Source: Cordilura impudica (taxonomy: Eukaryota > Arthropoda > Insecta > Diptera > Scathophagidae). Taken from it: a DNA stretch of 64,000 bases. The notes below the pieces were generated by a model. That model had not been told where the DNA came from and ran no database searches. It saw nothing but the letters and a program-made list of their open reading frames with translations. Position numbers and translations under genes: made by a program. This document shows positions 23,396-34,569 of the stretch, one piece after another; the first letter of the stretch is position 1, and each line of letters begins with the position of its first letter. The stretch lies in assembly GCA_963682025.1 (NCBI GenBank), contig OY821519.1:73174525-73238524 (forward strand), written 5' to 3'.

Positions 23396-24990
23396 TTTTA
23401 TAACGCTATTCGCTCCCTCATTTTATCTCCAAACACTTCCTAATGAAATCGTGTCTTCATTTTTTTCTCCAAACACTTTCCAATGAATTGTCCCTCCATT
23501 TTATCTCCAAACACTTACTTTTTACTGTAATGAATTTATTTTTTATTTATGTTTGATTAGCATTAATATTAAATGCAGTGATAATTGTGTTATTTATATG
23601 GAATAAACTAAAAAGTTAAGAATACTTCTAAATGATTGAGGAAATTAATTATAAATGTTTATAAAAAGTGAAGAAATATACTGCAGAAAACAGAGACAAA
23701 AAGTTATTACATGTCATAATATTTTCAGCAATGCAATCTTAAGTCACACCGATATAGTCTTACGTCTTACATCTTACATCTTACGCTGTTTTTGTGATTG
23801 TATTCTGAAACAGGTTTTTACCCCCTGCGCGTATAGATGTTTACACATCAAAAATTTCGAAATAAATAGAAATTCGAAGTAAAGTATAAAAGCCTCGCTT
23901 AGTAAAATATAATAGTTGTGGCAAATTTTTATCAAGTTCTAAGATGAATTTCTTACCCTATAGGGGAGCAAATATATGGCAGTAAAAATGATACTTGGCA
24001 GCACTCGCCACCATCGTTATGACTTGGATTCCCTTGTTGGTCCTCTTCAATAAATACCATTTAAAATAATCTTAAAATATTTAATATATAATTTATTCAT
24101 CAAGATAATTAGTGACAACGAAACACCTCTACCCTTTCATAATTTCGAATCAATCCTAATATTCACTAAATGGTAATCGTTAAAGAACACTAAGTTCCAT
24201 TTTGAAAATAATTAAAAAGCAAACCAGTTGTTCTTAAAATTTAAAAATATCTTTGAAAAAAATCTTTATACTGCAATCAAAATAAAATTCATCCGTCAAT
24301 TGTCATTTTAAGTGACACAAAAACTTGTCACACGCAACAAATGCACTAACACTTCCAATTCCAAATCGCTTGCTACTTCTTGTGCCATGGCCAAAAGAAT
24401 GATGTTTAAAAATAAATCTTTCAACTGCTGTTCTTAGATAAGAATTTATGCATTTGTACAAATAAAATATGCCGGAGAATGTATTGTCAATTGTTGTCGC
24501 TACAACAAAAAATAAAAAAAGAAAATCATTATAAAAGAAGTGAAAACAACTAAACAAATCTTGCAATTCTAAATGCAAATCTTTCTAAAAATACTGCGAA
24601 TACTTAATATATATCATGCGGGCAGTATTTAATCATTCCTCTGTCTGTCTACCACTTCTACTACTACATACACAGAATCAAATGATCAAACTCCCTACTA
24701 CTCGAATAATCTTGGAAAAGTTTTGTATGTACGTAAATACACTAAAAGAATTCTGTTGTTTTCAATTAAATTTTTCAATTAAGTTCCTAAAAGCCTTAAC
24801 TATTCCCATAAGTTTTTAGAACACTTACATTTCCCTAATGGAATTAACCTAAATGGAATTAGAAAAAATAATTTATCAACTTTGCCAGCTTTTTAAATAA
24901 ATCAAATATTTGTCTTCTATTGAACGGGAATTCATGTAATCTTCGAAATTCATGAATTGTTTACTATAAACTATATATGCCCGATTTATT
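23396..24990. other. AT-rich stretch without a recognised gene
   Basis: Short direct repeats CTCCAAACACTT at 23430, 23470 and 23505. Otherwise nothing recognised. Confidence 0.4.
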
Positions 24991-25014
24991 CCAAATTGTT
25001 AACGAGAAAAATTC

Positions 25015-25930
25015 AACAGCAGTTACAAACTATTTGAATTTTTTGAATAAATTGTCTTCCATTAGCTTGGGATCATATGCGACCCCAAGTCCAAAAGGGT
25101 TAATGGGTTATTATTATTATTTTTTGATATCGGTTATTATTTTTTTCAGATACCCTAGGCTAATTAAGATAAAACATAACATTTAAAAGTAGCAAACTGA
25201 TAAATTTTTGATACAAAGCATTTAGAAGAAATACATTTACTGAATATTTCACAAAAAACTAATTTTTTCGAAATCCGCAAAAAAATTCTTTTTAAAAAAG
25301 ATCTGGTAAAGGAATTTACTTATAAATTCGTACAGTTCATCCCTAATATATATTTAACAAAACAGTAAAGTTCCTGATTCATGTTTTGAAATTTTGTTTA
25401 AGAACATTTTTTAATACTTAATAAAGGAGTTTTCAAAATTTTGTAAAAAAAAAATGTTCCATCTTTGGTCTCATTTCGCAACGTGTTAATAAAACACTAG
25501 TTCATATCGGAGTACTTCTTGGTATAGAAACCAAAAAAAAAATAAATATGGCTTTAATTAATTTGTTAAAACTGAAAAATGTTCATGACATATCATTACC
25601 TAGAGTTTTTTTTAGCGCAAAAGTGGTCTGGGGCAATTGTTATGTCTTGGCGACTTTTTATTAGATTTTGAAGTTATATAGCTTTTTGAAAAGAAAATTT
25701 AGTACTGATATCGGTCAATAAAACAACTTGTCGAAAAAATCAAACTAAACGAAATTTTCTTAAAATCTGAAAATAAAGAGTCATATTTTCCCCATTAAAA
25801 CATTTGAAATTTTCACTCACGATGAGGCACCTCTAAATTTTTTTTTTTTGATTGACCGAAAACTTTGTATTTCTCAGTTTTTTTTGCTATTCGCATATTT
25901 CTAGGGTGTGAGACCGAGAGTTTGAACACT
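25015..25930. repeat. dispersed repeat, second copy at 32750-33600
   Basis: It runs parallel to 32750-33600: ATTGTCTTCCATTAGCTTGGG, CCAAAAGGGTTAATG, CCCTAGGCTA, GAAATCCGCAAAAA, AAAGTGGTCTGGGGCA. On the minus strand both copies translate to I-N-P-F-G-x-G-V-x-Y-D-P then D-N-L-F-K-K at their left end, so the repeat includes coding sequence of the family described at 32194-32851. Confidence 0.65.
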
Positions 25931-26149
25931 TTTTTGTATTAAGGCCACCTTAATGTATGTGCACTTTAGTTAAAAATCTAACTAAAAGGTGACTTTTCAA
26001 TTTATACTTTTTCAGTTTGATGTACAGTTAATGGTCAAATTCTATTTAATGGCTTGTTGAACAAAGTTCCATTAAGTTTTGTTTAAGAAATTAAATTTCT
26101 GCTTCAGAAACATTATGAATGTTGTAAAAGGTCATTATAGACTAGGCTA

Positions 26150-26690
26150 TGTTGAAAACCTATGTTTATAAGTGCTAAAAGTACTTCCAAGAACTCCAAG
26201 ACAAAGGTTGAAGACAAAGAACGGTCAAGATGAGAAAGAACATCAACTGAAAGAGATCACGTCGAGGAAATCAAAGATTTGATATTGAAAAATATTCATT
26301 GTGATCATTAGAGATCTTGCCGACACTGCTGACATGTCAAAAGGATCAGTCATACCACTGGGATATATATTTTGAGCCTCAAACATGGTAAATCTTGATC
26401 CAAATGGCCAATATTTTTACAAAAAAAGAGTGTTGTATTTTTATTTCAGAAACAATGCTTTCTTTCTGATTTCCAGAAAAAAATACAAAACTCATTATAG
26501 TTGGTGAATTTTGACCTACGCCTATGTCTCCAAAACAACCGAAGAATCAGGCGAACAGCGTGCAAAGGTTGGGAACCGGTCAAAAAGATTACGCCGACGT
26601 CATTCAAAAGTCAAAGTCATATTAACAGTTTTCTTCGATTTTTATAGTATGGTGCATTGCGAATTCTGGGCCAAACGATTAACACATATG
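26150..26690 (+). pseudogene. mariner-type transposase pseudogene
   Basis: The plus strand, through several shifts, encodes an S-T-x-R-D-H-V-E-E-I-K-D-L-I-L-K-N segment (about 26238-26290), D-M-S-K-G-S-V (26331-26351, the second helix-turn-helix), then L-T-Y-A-Y-V-S-K-T-T-E-E-S (from 26510) and S-K-V-K-V-I-L-T-V-F-F-D-F (26607-26645). This is the normal order of mariner DNA-binding and catalytic blocks; the first catalytic Asp (in G-D-E-T-W) is lost. The LINE fragment that follows joins near 26690. Confidence 0.6.
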
Positions 26691-27380
26691 TGTATATGGG
26701 TGGTATATGTAGGTATTAGGAAGTCGGATACTCTTGTTGTCCTAGGCATGAGAATTCAATGTGATGTTCGTTAGAACGAGCATATTCTACAAGTGTCGAA
26801 AGAAGCATTCAAGTGTCTTGGTTTCCCAAAACTATGATTCATGGATTCAGCAATGTCATCTGTATATATGGGTGGTATATATCTTGAGGAATTGTATACC
26901 TTTGATGTTCTGGAAGCAGCATGCTTTTAAAGTTTCGAATGAAGCATTCAAGTGTCTCGGTTTTCTAAAACGGTGCAAAAATGACTTCACTCCTTCCTAT
27001 CTCCTTAAAATCTATACCTCTTACATACATCCGACCGAAAATAGAATACAACTGCCATATATTGGAATTAGCTTCAAAGTCTATCTTGGAGCTACTGGAC
27101 CGTGGGTAAAGCAGGGCGTTGATGCTCATCAATGACAGTAGTGTATTCAATTCTATCGACTCATTGGAACATCGTCGGAATGTGGGTTGTGTAGCAGTGT
27201 TCTATAGATATTACCATGGGAAATGTTCTTGTGATATTAGCGAACTTACTCCAAGTACCAGAGTTTCGGTTCACTCTACCCGCTTCTCTAGTAGATCACA
27301 TCCGTTTGTAGTCTACTGTCCAGTTGACTGTACATCGCATTACAGAGAGAATTCGTTTATCAGTCGAGCCGTATTGTGAT
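26690..27380 (+). pseudogene. LINE ORF2 C-terminal fragment, Jockey/CR1-like, with an internal duplication
   Basis: The plus strand encodes V-S-N-E-A-F-K-C-L-G-F-L-K-R-C, F-T-P-S-Y-L-L-K-I-Y-T-S-Y-I-H-P and, after a shift, S-L-E-H-R-R-N-V-G-C-V-A-V-F-Y-R-Y-Y-H-G with a following S-H-P-F-V-V block. Such blocks follow the polymerase domain in Jockey/CR1-type LINE proteins. About 110-140 bases at 26689-26830 (GTATATGGGTGGTATAT to GAAGCATTCAAGTGTCTTGG) are repeated at 26862-26972. Frame breaks make it inactive; no poly-A tail is obvious beyond the A-rich run at 27421. Confidence 0.6.
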
Positions 27381-27564
27381 GTTTTCCAATTTTACTCAAT
27401 AAATTTTGTTTGCATATTTAAAAAAAAAAGAAAAGAAATAAAAATTCAAACACTGTCGTTGTTAAAAATTTTTTTTACTTAATTTTTTATTTCTTATTTT
27501 TAATCTAGTTAATATAGTTTCTGTCTGTTGTCGATTTTTTTTATTTGTCAAATTTGGAAAGGAA

Positions 27565-27866
27565 AGATTATTATTATTATTATTATTATTAATTTTTACT
27601 AATGAAAATCCTAATGTAACAAGATTTAAAATCTTATAAAACAACATTAGTCATAACAAATTAATTTTCAATAAGAAGAATGTTTGTAAGTTTAATTTAT
27701 AATTAAAATTAGAAGAATAATATAAAATAAAATATAATATAAAATATATAAAAAATAAAATAAAAATGTAAAAATAAAGTGTAAAAATATCCTGCACAGC
27801 AGGTAAAAATTATATGGAAATTAAAATTAAATTAACTAAAGAAATTAAAATGAAGTATTTTAAAAA
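27565..27866 (-). other. 3' UTR of the LINE, ending in (TAA)n
   Basis: Between the ORF stop (27867) and a (TTA)n tract at 27569-27592 (read TAA on the minus strand) the DNA is A/T-rich and non-coding. A TAA-repeat tail is known from I-type LINEs. The exact 3' end is not certain. Confidence 0.45.
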
Positions 27867-29507
27867 TCAATTGAGAAAAAGTTTAAAAAGTTCTTTCTTA
27901 AATGATGTTGTATTTGATATTTTGTGAAGTTGATTATTTAAAGTATGTAACGAGTTCCAAAGACGTATGCCACTTACAAAAAAGTGTCTTTCGGATATTA
28001 GTCTTTTGTACAATATTGGTACAAGATAGTTATTACGGTTAGATCTTGTAAATAGTAATCGCTCGAAAAGGTAAACGGGTTCTTTAGTGAAAATAATTTT
28101 ATGAACCATAAGTAAAGTTCTAAATTTAAGATAGTCTTCAAATGAAATGCCATAAATTTTATTTAGAAAAACAGAGATACTATCATATTTGCGTAAACCG
28201 TAAACATATCTAACTACACTTTTAAAGACGCGTGTAAGTTTACCCATGTCTGCACTATCACAACTTGACAACAATTCACAACCATATAAAAGCGTAGGTA
28301 AGATAAACGATTTTGCAAGAACAAATCTAATTTTCTGCGGTGTGAAGTATTGAGAAGACCAAGGATTACGGAGAATACTATAAACTTTTCCAGAAGCTTT
28401 GTTAATTTGATCATTCCACGTTAGGGTATTATTAAAAATCATTCCAAGGTTTTTAGCATTCGCAACGTAGGCGATATCCACTCCATTAATACTAACTTTC
28501 GGAAGACAAGAGGTATCATATATCTTTTTAAAAATAAGAAGGCACTGAGATTTTTTCGGATTTAAGGTAAGACAATTCAACCTAGCCCATTCAAATAAAT
28601 GGTTCAGTTCAGTATTCAGGTTCAGTACACAATTTTCCACATCTCGTACGTTACATGATGTGTATAACTGAACGTCGTCAGCGTACATGTGCATTTGGCA
28701 TGAATTAATTACGCGTGGTAGATCATTTATGTAAATAGAAAACAAAAGAGGGCCAATTATAGACCCCTGCGGAACACCCCTACTTAAAGACGCAGAGGTA
28801 GACGACTTGTCTTTAGAGACAACTACTTGCTCTCTGTTCCGAAGGTAAGAGCTAATCAATTTAGAGGAGGTTTCAGAATAACCAAAAATATGTTTAAGCT
28901 TTTTAACAAGAATATCATGGTCCACTGAGTCAAAAGCTTTAGAGTGGTCCAATAAAGTCAAAAAAGCAATATTACCACTGTCAACGATATAACGAAGATC
29001 TTCCGATACATCAATTAAAGTAGTGATGCACCCTCTTTTCCTGCGAAAACCAGATTGCTTAGATGATAATAGATTATTATTGGATATATGTTCATTCATT
29101 TGTTTGCTCATAATTTTTTCGAAAACTTTCGAAAGAAAAGGAAGTACGGAAATTGGCCTGTATTCTTTATTAGATTTCGGCAAGGGAATTACTTTTGCCC
29201 ATTTCCACCAATCAAGGAAAATAGATTTTGTAAAAATAGCGTTAAAAATATGAGTGATATAGGGTAAAACCTGTGGTAAAATAGCTTTAATAAATATTGG
29301 ATTCATACCGTCTAGACCAATTGATTTTGACTTTATGGAAAGAAAAGCTTCCAGAACATCCTCCTGGTTAACGCAGGAAAAACTAAATAAAGAATCCAGA
29401 TTGCAATCTGGTAGATTTGCATAAGAGTCAGAACGAAGAGGAGTTGAGTCATTTGAAGTAAATTGTCTATTCAATTCATTTAGTTCAAAAGGAAAGATAT
29501 TGTTCAT
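27867..29507 (-). CDS. LINE reverse transcriptase, 5'-truncated but open (546 residues)
   Basis: This frame encodes the reverse-transcriptase half of a non-LTR retrotransposon ORF2, which copies its RNA into DNA at the target site. Visible blocks: N-P-I-F-I-K (70-74), V-I-P-L-P-K-S (107-112), Y-R-P-I-S-V-L-P (117-123), K-Q-S-G-F-R (150-155), catalytic L-L-D-H-S-K-A-F-D (185-193), R-G-V-P-Q-G-S-I-I-G-P-L-L-F (243-256) and catalytic Y-A-D-D-V-Q-L-Y (275-282). A C-terminal region with Y-G-C-E-L and a W-N-S-L block follows. The apurinic-type endonuclease expected upstream is absent; the element breaks off near 29515, so this is a truncated insertion despite the intact frame. Its closest relative here is the interrupted LINE at 40703-43437. 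Clade: Jockey, LOA or I group; I cannot decide. Confidence 0.82.
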   Translation of the reverse strand: MNNIFPFELNELNRQFTSNDSTPLRSDSYANLPDCNLDSLFSFSCVNQEDVLEAFLSIKSKSIGLDGMNPIFIKAILPQVLPYITHIFNAIFTKSIFLDWWKWAKVIPLPKSNKEYRPISVLPFLSKVFEKIMSKQMNEHISNNNLLSSKQSGFRRKRGCITTLIDVSEDLRYIVDSGNIAFLTLLDHSKAFDSVDHDILVKKLKHIFGYSETSSKLISSYLRNREQVVVSKDKSSTSASLSRGVPQGSIIGPLLFSIYINDLPRVINSCQMHMYADDVQLYTSCNVRDVENCVLNLNTELNHLFEWARLNCLTLNPKKSQCLLIFKKIYDTSCLPKVSINGVDIAYVANAKNLGMIFNNTLTWNDQINKASGKVYSILRNPWSSQYFTPQKIRFVLAKSFILPTLLYGCELLSSCDSADMGKLTRVFKSVVRYVYGLRKYDSISVFLNKIYGISFEDYLKFRTLLMVHKIIFTKEPVYLFERLLFTRSNRNNYLVPILYKRLISERHFFVSGIRLWNSLHTLNNQLHKISNTTSFKKELFKLFLN

Positions 29508-29675
29508 TAGTGGAAAATTTTCAAAGAGTGAACACCGAGTGAATAATTATTGGAAAATAAATAATTTTACTCAGCGAATATTGTGAAGTTCACGGTTCAA
29601 AACCTCACGGCCGCCCTAAGTAGAAAAAATTTTCATATAGAAACAACCTATTCAATTAAAACATAACAATTATCA

Positions 29676-29800
29676 CAATGTTCAATAAATCGCTGATGAA
29701 GGCTGAAATGCCAGAAACCGGTCCGATTAAGAATACAGTGCAGTTATGAATTTTTGAAATATATGCTTTCTTCTTCTCTACCACGCACCATTTAAAGAAA
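29676..29800 (+). repeat. about 120-bp repeat carrying a hammerhead motif, copy 1
   Basis: Almost identical to 55582-55702: both run from the ribozyme through a TTTGAAATATATGCTTTCTT stretch to TACCACGCACCATTTAAA. A diverged third copy is at 20735-20855 on the other strand. The constant right end suggests a true element end. Confidence 0.7.
29688..29728 (+). ncRNA. candidate minimal hammerhead ribozyme, copy 1
   Basis: Stem I pairs AATCG (29688-29692) with CGATT (29724-29728). The core CTGATGA (29693-29699) is intact. Stem II is GGC/GCC around a TGAAAT loop, with an A-A mismatch at its base. GAA (29714-29716) follows, then a two-strand stem III ACC/GGT with no loop, and the cleavage triplet GTC ending at 29723. 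Such tiny stem III hammerheads are known from Penelope-like elements and retrozymes and usually act as dimers. The A-A mismatch may weaken activity. No reverse transcriptase is attached. Confidence 0.6.
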
Positions 29801-31230
29801 AATTAATTGTTTTTGGTGTAAATTTTTTTCTTTATGATACATATTCATAAATTTTATGAAAATAATAATAAGAAAGAGGAAGGCCAAGGTAATTATATAC
29901 ATATGTGATATATTATTTTTGTTACGAACAACTTTCTTACAATTTTTTTTTTATATTAAAATAGGATTACTTGTGTGTGTCCTATATATTCTTTTTGCGT
30001 AGCCAAAAGGCTTACACAAAAATAAAATCATTTCCGACTTCTAAAATTTGGTGCCTTCAAGATAACAAGAATATATCACTAAAGTTAATTTTCCACAACA
30101 CAAATATCAAGACTAACAAGGACATTACAAGATATTCTATTTGCATGGTAAAATATTCGTAAGAATTCACGCAATTCTGAAAATAAAATTACAAGGGACT
30201 ATTGAGTCTCAACGGAAAATCGATATATAAATTTAAATTTTATAACTTTTTTATTTTTATTTTTTTTTGCTTAAAATTCAATTATTTTTGCTTTTATTTA
30301 TTTAAATCTAAAATCTAATTCTTTTAACTTAATCATCTAAATAATCTAACTAATAATTTACAATTTAATTATTTCATTACATAACTTCAAATTAATTCAT
30401 AATTATATTTTAAATTTTATTATTTCACACAAAATATACAAAATATACACAAAATTTGAAATTTGATATTTAATTTAAAGTTTAACAGTAACAACATCCT
30501 CTACGTCTACCGGCGCCTGCAGATAACTTTGGATAAAATGTAAGTTACATTAAATTTGTATATTGTTAATTTTCAAATTTTTATTACACAAAAAAAAGGG
30601 GGAAAAAAAACACATACATATATAAATTCCCTCCCAATAAAATGTCTGAAATTTTTTTTATTAAATTGAGAGGATTTTGAAACGTAAAATTTATCATAAT
30701 AAAATAGACATTTAAAATAAATTTTGACATTATAAACGTCAAACATTATTTTTGCAAATTTTAATTTATAATTAATTTGAGCTTTTCTTTTCTTATCAAA
30801 TGAATATAATGTGTTAAATTAAAAAGGTGACCATTCTCATTGTTAAAATTATATATTTTTTTTTACTTCAAATAATTTGATAATAATTTTTTTTATGACA
30901 ATTAATTTTATAATTCACATTCATTACTATAAATTAAATTTAGATTTTTTTTTATTTTATTAATTTGTGAAATGAAGATTTTCAATATGAAACTATAAAT
31001 TTTTGTGTAATTATTACGAAAGGTGCAGTCAATATAGGGATGTAACTATAAAATTCTTTTTCGATATGGGCTGACTACCGAATGCTCTACAGTCAGCAAG
31101 GTGGGTGGGTATATGAGTGAGTAGCATTACAACTAGCTACTGCATTTACATCATCAATTTTTTTTTGTATGTTTCATTTATGTCATCATATTGGTATTTT
31201 TATTTGATTTGATACTCTGCTACCTAAATT
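29801..31230. other. very AT-rich stretch without a recognised gene
   Basis: Low-complexity T/A sequence (30240-30480 and 30640-31000). No gene or shared repeat seen. Confidence 0.5.
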
Positions 31231-31249
31231 AAGTTTTCATGTAACGTAT

Positions 31250-31553
31250 AAATATTTCCGATGGGGCAAGAACACACTCCCAGCCCTGAACACGGCCGGT
31301 TCCTATAGGTAGCCCTGCCCCAAAAGGAATTATACCAGTTCACCTTTTCTTTTTAGAAAATTCGTTACAGTATGTGGAATAAACTCACCGCACAGTTCTT
31401 TCCTGACAGTTATAATTTAATAAAATTTAAGTCAAATATCCTATAAACTATCCTCCCTATAAACTATTTTTCTGAGATTGACACAAGGCGCTGCATCTAT
31501 AGGGGGCATCCCCTGAGTGTTGGTCAATAAATAAATAAAAAAAAAAAAAACAA
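31250..31553 (+). pseudogene. LINE 3' end with poly-A tail
   Basis: The plus strand has an M-W-N-K-L-T-A-Q-F-F-P-D-S-Y-N block (about 31370-31420) like the final L-W-N-x-L-P-x-x-x-F-P block of Jockey/BS-type ORF2, a degraded continuation, then about 15 A residues at 31539-31552 preceded by AATAAATAAA. Confidence 0.55.
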
Positions 31554-31554
31554 T

Positions 31555-32190
31555 TTCGCTTGAGTGGTCTGCTCCATTTTTCAAGCTATTCGCAAAGAAA
31601 ATCGTTAATTATGGGCAACTAGCGCCTGTTTTTTGCACCACAACAGCGTCTAGTCTCAAATCACTGGATTATTTCTTCGAGATAATTTCGCAGGACTTTT
31701 CAGGGACTCATGCGGTACAAATGTTTAACTTGAGTCTACAGTTCCAAAAATATGCAGTTTTCTGACTCATCGATGTGCGCGCAACATCCAGCATGGAGCA
31801 AAAACTGTCAGCATAAATTTTGCGGCCTACATTCACTTGTCTTTCCTCATGGTCTTAATTAGTCAATTTCCCAGAGTAAGTCATTCCTTTGTGGGGATAA
31901 AATGAATCACACAGCCACGATACCTTTATTCCGTACTTAGATGGCTTGGACGGAATTTATAGTGCAAATAGTGTGGGGCCTCTATATGGGAATAATTACT
32001 CGTTCACGACTAGCGAATAGTGCGGTATGTAAGCTGCCGCCAATTCGGTTTATTGCTCGCGAATATAAATTAAAATAACTTTTAACCAATTTTGTTATAA
32101 AATTATTTTATTTTATAGTTTTTACTATCTATATTTTTCTAAATAAAATAAGAAGACCCACAAATGACCCAAAGCTAATAAAAGACATTT
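31555..32190. other. higher-complexity DNA, not identified
   Basis: 31560-32040 has a more balanced composition than the surroundings, suggesting former coding or regulatory DNA, but both strands are full of stops and I recognise no motif. Confidence 0.35.
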
Positions 32191-32193
32191 TAT

Positions 32194-32851
32194 TCAAAGA
32201 ATATGAAATATAAAATAAATTCTATTTATTTTGGTGTATTTAAGGATGATTTGTGTCCGATTAAAATTTTTTTCTGTAGTCACTTTTAAGACTTGCAATA
32301 AGTATTGCTTTTCTTGTTCGCTCTTTGTTAATATGTTATTATACTCTTCAACCCATTTAACACCGCGTTCTGCTGTATTATTTACCACTTTTATTTTCGC
32401 AACATTATCACTTCTGTTTTTATAAGCTTCAGTATCATTCCAGTACAGAGGATCTTCATTTAGAAATTGGAAGGGAATTTCAAAACGGTTAAGCAGATAA
32501 TTGCACCAAATATATATCACAATGGATTATTTTGGTCCCACGAGCACTGAAGTGTTAAATAAATAAAAATTAACCGAATTGTTTTTCTTAAAATCTAAAT
32601 AGTGGTTTAATCGAGTTTAATAGAAAAACTCGTTTTCCGTAATCTTTATTTAGAAATATCTTAAAAACAAGGCCGGTCTTGGCAAATAATGGGTTAGCGT
32701 TCTTGGCCTTATCCCAAATTTTAGGAACGGAAGGTACACATATTTGGTTATAATATTCTACTAATTTTTTGAACAAATTGTCTTTTATTACATTGGGGTC
32801 ATATGTGACCCCAAATCCAAAAGGGTTAATGCGGTCATATTTTTTTTCCAA
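32194..32851 (-). pseudogene. C-terminal remnant of an uncharacterised transposon-like family (NNTAERG motif)
   Basis: The minus strand has two open pieces. The first (32851-32588) reads I-N-P-F-G-F-G-V-T-Y-D-P and later T-G-L-V-F-K-I-F-L. After a frame break a second piece has V-L-V-G-P-K near 32545, then F-Q-F-L-N-E-D-P-x-Y-W, V-V-N-N-T-A-E-R-G-V-K-W-V-E-E-Y-N and L-T-K-S-E-Q-E-K-Q-Y-L-L-Q-V (32520-32194). I recall this V-V-N-D-T-A-E-R-G-V block from a large, unnamed multi-copy protein family of arthropods; the Glu may be the last catalytic residue of a DDE-type enzyme, but that is inference. A repeat sharing its upstream part lies at 25015-25930. Confidence 0.5.
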
Positions 32852-33600
32852 AACCCTAGGCTATTGAGGTAAAATATATTATTTAAAAGTAGAAAAGTGG
32901 TGAATTTTTGATACAAAGTATTTAGAAAGATTACATTTACAGAATATTTTACAAATATCCCATTTTTCTCGAAATCCGCAAAAATAAAACCCTTGTCAAA
33001 AAAATTCTGGAAAGGGGATTTACTTAAGAATTCACATAGTTAGTCTGTTATATGTATTTAACAAAATCTTAAAGTTTCAGATCCATTTTTTTAAAATTTT
33101 GTTTAACAAAATTTTTTAAAACTTGAAAATAGAGTTTTCGAAATTTTATCAAAAAAATTTCCCATTTTCGCTCTCAATGCGCAATAGGTTAACAACGTGG
33201 TAGTAAAACAATACTTCATATCTGATTACTTATAAGTATAGAGACACAAAAAAATTATAGCTTTAATCAATATCTCAAAGTTGAAAAAAATTAAATCAAA
33301 TTTAATGACCTAGTTTTTTTTTGCACAAAAGTGGTCTGGGGCATTTACTATTTTTTGGCGAATTTTTATTCGAGTTTAAATTTTTATAGCTTCTTGAAAA
33401 GGAAATTTATTAGTGATCCCGATTCTTATAACAACTTGTCGGGAAAATTAAACTAAAGAACGAAATTTTCTTAAAATCTGAAAAAAGGCAAATAAACGCA
33501 CTTGAAATTTTCATTCGATTTCCGGCGCGACTTTTCTTTATCCGATTGTCCGCAAACTTCACATTTATTAGTTTTATATTGAAAGGTAACAAACGGGACC
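32750..33600. repeat. dispersed repeat, second copy at 25015-25930
   Basis: Parallel to 25015-25930 across about 850 bases with frequent small indels. Its left end overlaps the start of the coding remnant at 32588-32851, so the repeat is probably part of that same transposon. Confidence 0.65.
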
Positions 33601-33654
33601 CCGCCTATTCCCAAAATCGTAATTTTAAAAATGTCCATGTAATGTAGGACCACT

Positions 33655-33657
33655 CTA

Positions 33658-33692
<35 letters not shown>
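33655..33692. repeat. (TA)n microsatellite
   Basis: A TA run with a single T insertion. Confidence 0.8.
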
Positions 33693-33693
<1 letters not shown>

Positions 33694-33699
33694 TTGCCA

Positions 33700-34096
33700 C
33701 TCAGTTTGTAACACATCGAAAAATGATCATGTTAATAACTCTGGTCGATATAGCCATGTTCGTATGTGCGTCTGTCCGTCTGTATGTTGAAATTATGCTC
33801 ATTCACAAAATATACCATTTACACAGATAAACATAGGATAATATTGTTTGCCATTATTTCGAGCAGCTTGGTATTTAAAACGGGGTACATCGGCCAAAAA
33901 ATATAAAGACACATCTAAAAAATGCAAAATCTTCAGTTTGATGTTGTAACAATTTTCTTGTACTACGCTTATGAAATTGTTTACTTTTTCAAAATGTATC
34001 ATTTATATGTATTATAAATAGTGGGATTATTGCAACGTAAAATACAGATGGTGGGCATCAAATATTCGGCATAGCCGAATTTAACACTCTTACTTG
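33700..34096 (+). mobile_element. second DINE-like family, copy with intact 3' hairpin
   Basis: The core GTGCGTCTGTCCGTCTGT lies at 33766-33783. The end is the hairpin ATTCGGC-ATA-GCCGAAT (34064-34080) followed by TTAACACTCTTACTTG. The 3' part is shared with 15960-16067. Confidence 0.55.
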
Positions 34097-34183
34097 TTTT
34101 ATTAATCTGTTTAAAAAATAGAAAAGACATTTTTAACATTCTTTTATCTTGTACTTAAGAGTATGATTGTATAATAAAATTAA

Positions 34184-34568
34184 CTAGTATAGCCTAGCAC
34201 TCGAAATTCGAGTGCAAATTCTAGAAAATATTATTTTTTTATTCAATTTTTGTCTTTCAATGTTTTTTTAATCTATATATAAAAAAAATTTGTGAATATT
34301 TAAATGAGCCTAAAGGTATGTTAATCAATTTTATCAATTCACAATTCAACACAGAGCATCTGATATATAATTTAAATCATTCGCATTAACAGGGTGTGAC
34401 GATTTATTTTAAATATTTTATTTTATTTAATTTTATTTTATATATTTTTAAGACAGATTAAACATAAATTTTATAATTGTCAGCTTCTCCTCCATATGAA
34501 CTATAACTTTACCAATTTTCACACTCCACCGTTCCCGCATATTGCTTAAAAAGGGAACTAAAAATTTA
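34184..34568 (-). mobile_element. short non-autonomous Helitron, 5' end missing
   Basis: The 3' end is intact: CTAG (34184-34187) and the hairpin GCACTCGAAATTCGAGTGC. It aligns closely with 4361-4761 but stops near 34568, just after the AAGGGAACTAAAAATTTA block, so the last 25 or so 5' bases are lost. Confidence 0.7.
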
Positions 34569-34569
34569 G

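Noticed and set aside
33471..33716. Open frame with a K-Y-I-Y-K-Y-I-Y-I-Y stretch
   Set aside because: Caused by the (TA)n microsatellite.
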